Source: a bacterium (GTDB taxonomy: Bacteria > Electryoneota > Electryoneia > Electryoneales > Electryoneaceae). Taken from it: 7,923 nt of DNA. The translations under genes and the position numbers were made by a program. Positions 6,049-7,923 of this stretch are shown here, one piece after another; the stretch's first letter is position 1; each line of letters begins with the position of its first letter. The notes below the pieces were generated by a model. That model was not told the DNA's origin, did no database searches, and was given only the letters and a program-made list of their open reading frames with translations. Where the stretch lies: NCBI GenBank assembly GCA_028278125.1, contig JANQEY010000185.1, positions 1 to 7,923 of the forward strand, given 5' to 3'.

Positions 6049-6072
6049 TTGTTGGATAGTTCAATCCAACAA
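6049..6072 (+). other. Hairpin in the likely 5' leader of the LVIVD gene
   Basis: TTGTTGGAT (6049-6057), loop AGTTCA, and ATCCAACAA (6064-6072) form a perfect 9-bp stem ending 26 nt before the Shine-Dalgarno. No U tract follows, so it is not a standard terminator. It may stabilise or regulate the leader, or be a protein site. Confidence 0.45.
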
Positions 6073-6108
6073 CTCTGCACAATTACTGGTTCATGTACGG
6101 AGGCCGTC

Positions 6109-7923
6109 ATGTCAAAGAGAAACTTTTTTCTCCTCACCCTAGTTTTACTTCTGATTCTTTCATCTCCATTATTTGCCCAGGACAGTCTGAATATCTCAAT
6201 GGTTTCCAGTATGTATCATTTCTGGAGTTCGGCGCGAGATGTGGATGTTCAGGGCGATTATGCTTATGTGTCAACTTATTTCGGAGGTTTGTGTATAGTT
6301 GATATTTCAAATCCGGAACACCCTGAAGAGGTGGGATTTGCTGATCCAGGTGGGATAATGTGGAATCTCTGTGTAAATGGGAATTATGCTTATGTAGCCG
6401 ATGGGATAAAAGGTTTAAGGATCATAGATGTCAGTGATCCCTCAGCGCCTTTCGAAACAGGCCATTGCGACAGTTCAATGTTTACTTACGACGTTGCTTT
6501 GACTGATCAATATGCGTTTTTATCGTCAGGATCAGATGGTGTTCATGTTGCTGACATCAGCGATCCTTTTTCACCGATGATAGTTGGATCATCTCCAACG
6601 CCCCACAATGCTTCCAGTCTTGTAATTAATAATGATTATGCTTACGTAGTTGAAATGGATTATGGATTAAGAGTTTTGGATATAAGCGATCCTGTAGATC
6701 CTTATGAAGTTAGCTCTTTTAATAATGCATCAGGGTACAATACTGGAATTGATCTTGAAGGTGATCATGTTTTTTTGGCGGAAACTTATGGGATTTTTAT
6801 TGTTGATGTGAGCGATCCCTTGAATCCATATGAAGCAGCGTTTTATGCAAATCCCGATAGTAGTGAACGTTTTTGGAATATAGATGTGCTGAATGGTCTA
6901 GCATATGTCGGATGTGAGAACGGATATAGAATTATTGATGTCTCGAACCCATTAGAACCTGAGGAAATAGGCAGTAATTTTCCACAAGATGCATTTTCAG
7001 TTATATCAATCCTTGTAGGCGAGGACTATGCCTATCTAACAACAGGCGGTGATGCTGCATTTAGAATTATTGATACAAGCGATCCGGGAAACACTACTGA
7101 AATAGGAGGGTGTGGATACTATGGATCTGCTGATGGGCTGGCACTGGTTGATGACTACATGTATTTGACAGATTATCGAGGCTTAAGGATCATTGACATC
7201 AGCGATCCGTTGGATCCACATGAGGTAGATTTTATAAATACACTCGGATATGTTAGAGAAATAGTTGTTGGGAATGGATTTGCCTATATAGTAGGTGGTG
7301 AAGATAACCTTTGTATCCTGGATATCAGCGATCCTCAGATTCCTGAAATTTGTTATACCGGAGGGAATTTAGATATCCCTTATATTCCGTCATCTCTTCA
7401 ATTATATGAAAATTATATATATATGGGAACCGATGAATTACCTTTAAAGATTATTGATGTGAGTGATCCTTATTCACCTCAAATGGTTAACGATTTTCTG
7501 CCTTATTATTATGTCTTTGATATGGAATTTCGTGAAAATCAAGCCTTTGTACCGTTGTGGAATGAATTTGTCATATTGGATGTCAGTGATCCCGTTTCAC
7601 CCGTTGAAATCGGATCATGTTTTATTGATTCAACGATTACAAATGTAGAGGTGGTGGGTGATTATGCCTATTTAACAGCATCTTGTGCTGCAGATGGGTT
7701 ATCAACTTTCAACCAAAAAAATATTCATAGAGAAGCTGATTCTGAACTTGACGTTTTTGGGGGTATCCTAATAATAGATATCAGCGATCCTGCATCTCCC
7801 GTTCACGTGAACACTTTTGATTCCGAATATGTTCAATTCGGAAGAACCCATCTCGATGTGCAAGACGGTTTTGCGTACATCAGTGGAAAATATAGGGGAA
7901 TACAGGTAGTAGATGTAAGTGAT
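6109..7923 (+). CDS. Secreted LVIVD-repeat propeller protein, 3' end outside window
   Basis: The frame is open from ATG 6109 to the last base (605 codons, no stop), so the protein is longer than shown. GGAGG at 6099-6103, 5 nt before the ATG, sets the start. Residues 6-22 are a signal peptide core, with likely cleavage after Ala23 (LFA-QD). The rest is a chain of about 42-residue repeats of the form (G-x-AYV...G-hydrophobic-x-IIDISDPxxPxE). The DISDP-type motifs begin at residues 65, 107, 149, 191, 233, 277, 322, 363, 405, 449, 491, 557 and 602, at least thirteen copies. This matches LVIVD repeats, which build beta-propellers, here probably two in tandem. The step between repeats 11 and 12 is 66 residues, from a polar insertion at about 525-548. 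A type IX sorting tail may follow beyond the window, as in the 946 gene, but cannot be seen. The ligand is unknown. Confidence 0.92.
   Translation, partial: MSKRNFFLLTLVLLLILSSPLFAQDSLNISMVSSMYHFWSSARDVDVQGDYAYVSTYFGGLCIVDISNPEHPEEVGFADPGGIMWNLCVNGNYAYVADGIKGLRIIDVSDPSAPFETGHCDSSMFTYDVALTDQYAFLSSGSDGVHVADISDPFSPMIVGSSPTPHNASSLVINNDYAYVVEMDYGLRVLDISDPVDPYEVSSFNNASGYNTGIDLEGDHVFLAETYGIFIVDVSDPLNPYEAAFYANPDSSERFWNIDVLNGLAYVGCENGYRIIDVSNPLEPEEIGSNFPQDAFSVISILVGEDYAYLTTGGDAAFRIIDTSDPGNTTEIGGCGYYGSADGLALVDDYMYLTDYRGLRIIDISDPLDPHEVDFINTLGYVREIVVGNGFAYIVGGEDNLCILDISDPQIPEICYTGGNLDIPYIPSSLQLYENYIYMGTDELPLKIIDVSDPYSPQMVNDFLPYYYVFDMEFRENQAFVPLWNEFVILDVSDPVSPVEIGSCFIDSTITNVEVVGDYAYLTASCAADGLSTFNQKNIHREADSELDVFGGILIIDISDPASPVHVNTFDSEYVQFGRTHLDVQDGFAYISGKYRGIQVVDVSD

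Larger units (their letters stand above)
5719..6108. other. Divergent intergenic region
   Basis: These 390 AT-rich bases separate the leftward lpoB-type operon from the rightward LVIVD gene, so both promoters should lie here. No small gene or tRNA was found. The notable parts are the CCACGGTT boxes, a 14-bp palindrome, an AT-rich dyad and a hairpin, each listed separately. I cannot place a confident -35/-10 pair. Confidence 0.6.

Noticed and set aside
5719..6108. Riboswitch or small RNA
   Set aside because: Palindromes and one hairpin are present, but no known riboswitch core or RNA family could be recognised by eye.
6093..6302. Alternative start ATG at 6093 in another frame
   Set aside because: The frame closes after 69 codons, while the 6109 frame has GGAGG 5 nt upstream, a clean signal peptide and thirteen repeats.
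7463..7648. 61-residue open frame inside the LVIVD gene
   Set aside because: Out-of-frame shadow of a strong repeat-coding frame.

Overview
The window begins in the 3' part of a bacterial 23S rRNA gene, followed by a 5S rRNA gene and a strong intrinsic terminator: the end of an rRNA operon. The rest codes mainly for exported or envelope proteins. The first protein ends in a PNPFN-type C-terminal sorting domain of the type IX secretion (Por) kind. This points to the FCB superphylum, either Bacteroidetes-like or one of the candidate phyla that carry PxPNPFN-tailed proteins; the sequence does not let me name a genus.

Layout: (1) 1-873, 23S 3' end, 5S and terminator. (2) 946-2721 (+), a secreted seven-bladed FG-GAP/VCBS-type propeller with an Fn3-like domain and a sorting tail. 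(3) 2722-3366, a gene-free stretch packed with structure. It holds seven short hairpins, each flanked by a GTAG or GTGG tetranucleotide on one strand like a REP element. Between them are three decayed C-terminal tails of sorting-domain genes, ending ...KILLIK*, ...IILLIK* and ...KILFIK*. (4) 3367-5718 (-), a compact three-gene envelope operon read leftward: a glycine-zipper lipoprotein, an LpoB-like lipoprotein (penicillin-binding-protein activator family) and a TPR-like protein of the COG3014 type. (5) 5719-6108, a divergent intergenic region with a 14-bp perfect palindrome, a repeated CCACGGTT box in both orientations and a hairpin just ahead of the next gene. (6) 6109-7923 (+), the first 605 codons of a secreted LVIVD-repeat propeller protein that runs off the window.

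The lpoB-type operon probably works as a unit at the outer membrane and periplasm, linking an outer-membrane lipoprotein to peptidoglycan synthesis. The two propeller proteins look like cell-surface or secreted products. The most unusual part is 2722-3366, which looks like a graveyard of sorting-domain gene 3' ends interleaved with REP-like mobile hairpins. One hairpin appears to have entered a sorting-domain reading frame without closing it.
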